From an uncultured Riemerella sp. (GTDB lineage: Bacteria; Bacteroidota; Bacteroidia; Flavobacteriales; Weeksellaceae): 7,000 nt of DNA. The notes under the pieces were generated by a model. The model was not told where the DNA came from. It searched no databases and worked only from the letters and a program-made list of their open reading frames with translations. Both the position numbers and the translations under genes were made by a program. The stretch covers positions 1-7,000 of the forward strand of contig CALHQK010000001.1 of the NCBI GenBank assembly GCA_938037185.1, read 5' to 3'. This document shows, in pieces, positions 6,258 through 7,000 of this stretch (position 1 is its first letter; each line of letters opens with the position of its first letter).

Positions 6258-7000
6258 ATGAAAAAAATTTTGTTTTACTTCAATAGTATGACTCCCGCAG
6301 GAGGGATAGAGCGTGTTATAGCTACTTTGGCAAATAAGTTTTCAGAAACTATGGAAGTGACTATATTGGTGAAAGACAGAGCATACAGCCACTATCCATT
6401 GAACTCAAAAGTTAAAATTTTGTCATTGGATAATGAGATTAAGTTTAACATGAATAATAAATTGAGTCGAGTTATTGAAGCTGCAAAGAATTTTGTGATA
6501 AGCCAAAGGAAATTGAAAGCATTTTTGCGGAATAATAATTTTGATTATTATTATATAGCTCATCCACTCAATGCCTTAGAGTTTCATTTTGCAAAAGGAA
6601 TGGACGGCTCTGTAATTGTTACGGAGCATGGAGGAATAGATGCATACAATATTATATATAAAAAACTAAAAAGCTGGCTTTATAAAAAGGCAAGATGCTA
6701 TTGTGTGCCTACTAAAACAGATACAGCGGTTTACAAAAGCATGGGGTTTAATGCGGTGTATGTCCCTCATTTCAAATCTCAACTGAAATATGAAAAAAGT
6801 ACTTTAGATAATAAAATAGCACTTTCTATAGGAAGAATGACAGAGGCAAAGAGGCAGTGGATTCTTATAGATTTATGGAATGTTATTGTAAATCAGCACC
6901 AAATAAAAGATTGGCAGCTACACCTTGTAGGAGAAGGAAATCTGAAAAACATTTATATCCAAAAAATAAAAGACTTGAAATTGGAAAATTATATAACTAT
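6258..7000 (+). CDS. GT4-type glycosyltransferase, 5' part, runs off the window
   Basis: An open frame starts at ATG 6258 and reaches the right edge without a stop, giving 247 codons of a protein usually about 350-400 residues long. It reads as a GT-B fold enzyme. The N-terminal half has MKKILFYFNS, the glycine-rich loop TPAGGIERVIATLANKF (12-28) and TEHGG (122-126). The C-terminal half begins with the strand ALSIGRMTEAK (188-198, with G192, R193 and K198 of the donor phosphate site) and continues to DWQLHLVGEG (218-227). The acidic E-x7-E donor motif would come just past the edge. The pattern resembles retaining GT4 enzymes such as PglH-like N-acetylhexosaminyltransferases, but donor and acceptor cannot be told. 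Where many relatives have IPNP this one has VPHF (169-172). The start lies 2 bp after the wzy stop and opens with a 7-A run just after the ATG, so it belongs to the same transcript. Confidence 0.9.
   Translation, partial: MKKILFYFNSMTPAGGIERVIATLANKFSETMEVTILVKDRAYSHYPLNSKVKILSLDNEIKFNMNNKLSRVIEAAKNFVISQRKLKAFLRNNNFDYYYIAHPLNALEFHFAKGMDGSVIVTEHGGIDAYNIIYKKLKSWLYKKARCYCVPTKTDTAVYKSMGFNAVYVPHFKSQLKYEKSTLDNKIALSIGRMTEAKRQWILIDLWNVIVNQHQIKDWQLHLVGEGNLKNIYIQKIKDLKLENYIT

Overview
The window is a continuous run of seven protein genes, all on the + strand. It is the inside of a cell-surface polysaccharide (capsule, O-antigen or exopolysaccharide) biosynthesis locus of the Wzx/Wzy-dependent type. The DNA is very AT-rich, intergenic gaps are almost absent, and most starts lack a clear Shine-Dalgarno sequence. 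The Wzc-type tail with a Gly-Tyr cluster and the Gmd sequence are both of a kind I associate with Bacteroidota. A low-GC flavobacterial host (Weeksellaceae such as Riemerella, Bergeyella or Chryseobacterium, or a relative) is my best guess. That assignment comes from memory of family sequences, not from a search.

Layout, left to right: the last 64 codons of a Wzc-like tyrosine autokinase/chain-length regulator (to 197); an OafA-type membrane O-acyltransferase with a C-terminal SGNH domain (199-2031); GDP-mannose 4,6-dehydratase, gmd (2063-3139); a Wzx-type flippase (3188-4450); a family 2 glycosyltransferase (4447-5220); an EpsG/Wzy-type polymerase (5221-6255); and the first 247 codons of a GT4-type glycosyltransferase (from 6258, running off the right edge). 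Junctions are 1 bp, 31 bp, 48 bp, a 4-bp overlap, 0 bp and 2 bp. I see no convincing promoter or operon-ending terminator, so the genes are probably co-transcribed from a promoter left of the window.

Working together: Gmd makes GDP-4-keto-6-deoxy-mannose, a precursor of a GDP-6-deoxyhexose such as fucose or rhamnose. The two glycosyltransferases build the lipid-linked repeat unit on the cytoplasmic face. Wzx flips it, Wzy polymerises it in the periplasm, and the Wzc-like kinase controls chain length and export. The acyltransferase decorates the polymer, probably with acetyl groups. The enzyme that completes the GDP-sugar, the initiating glycosyl-phosphate transferase and the outer-membrane exporter are not in view.

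Nothing here looks like an undescribed defence, mobile or regulatory system. The items worth a second look are modest: homopolymer runs in the acyltransferase gene, two inverted repeats inside 3' coding ends, a triple 9-bp repeat in wzx, the composition step around gmd, and the autokinase tyrosine tail. No stretch over 300 bases lacks a gene.
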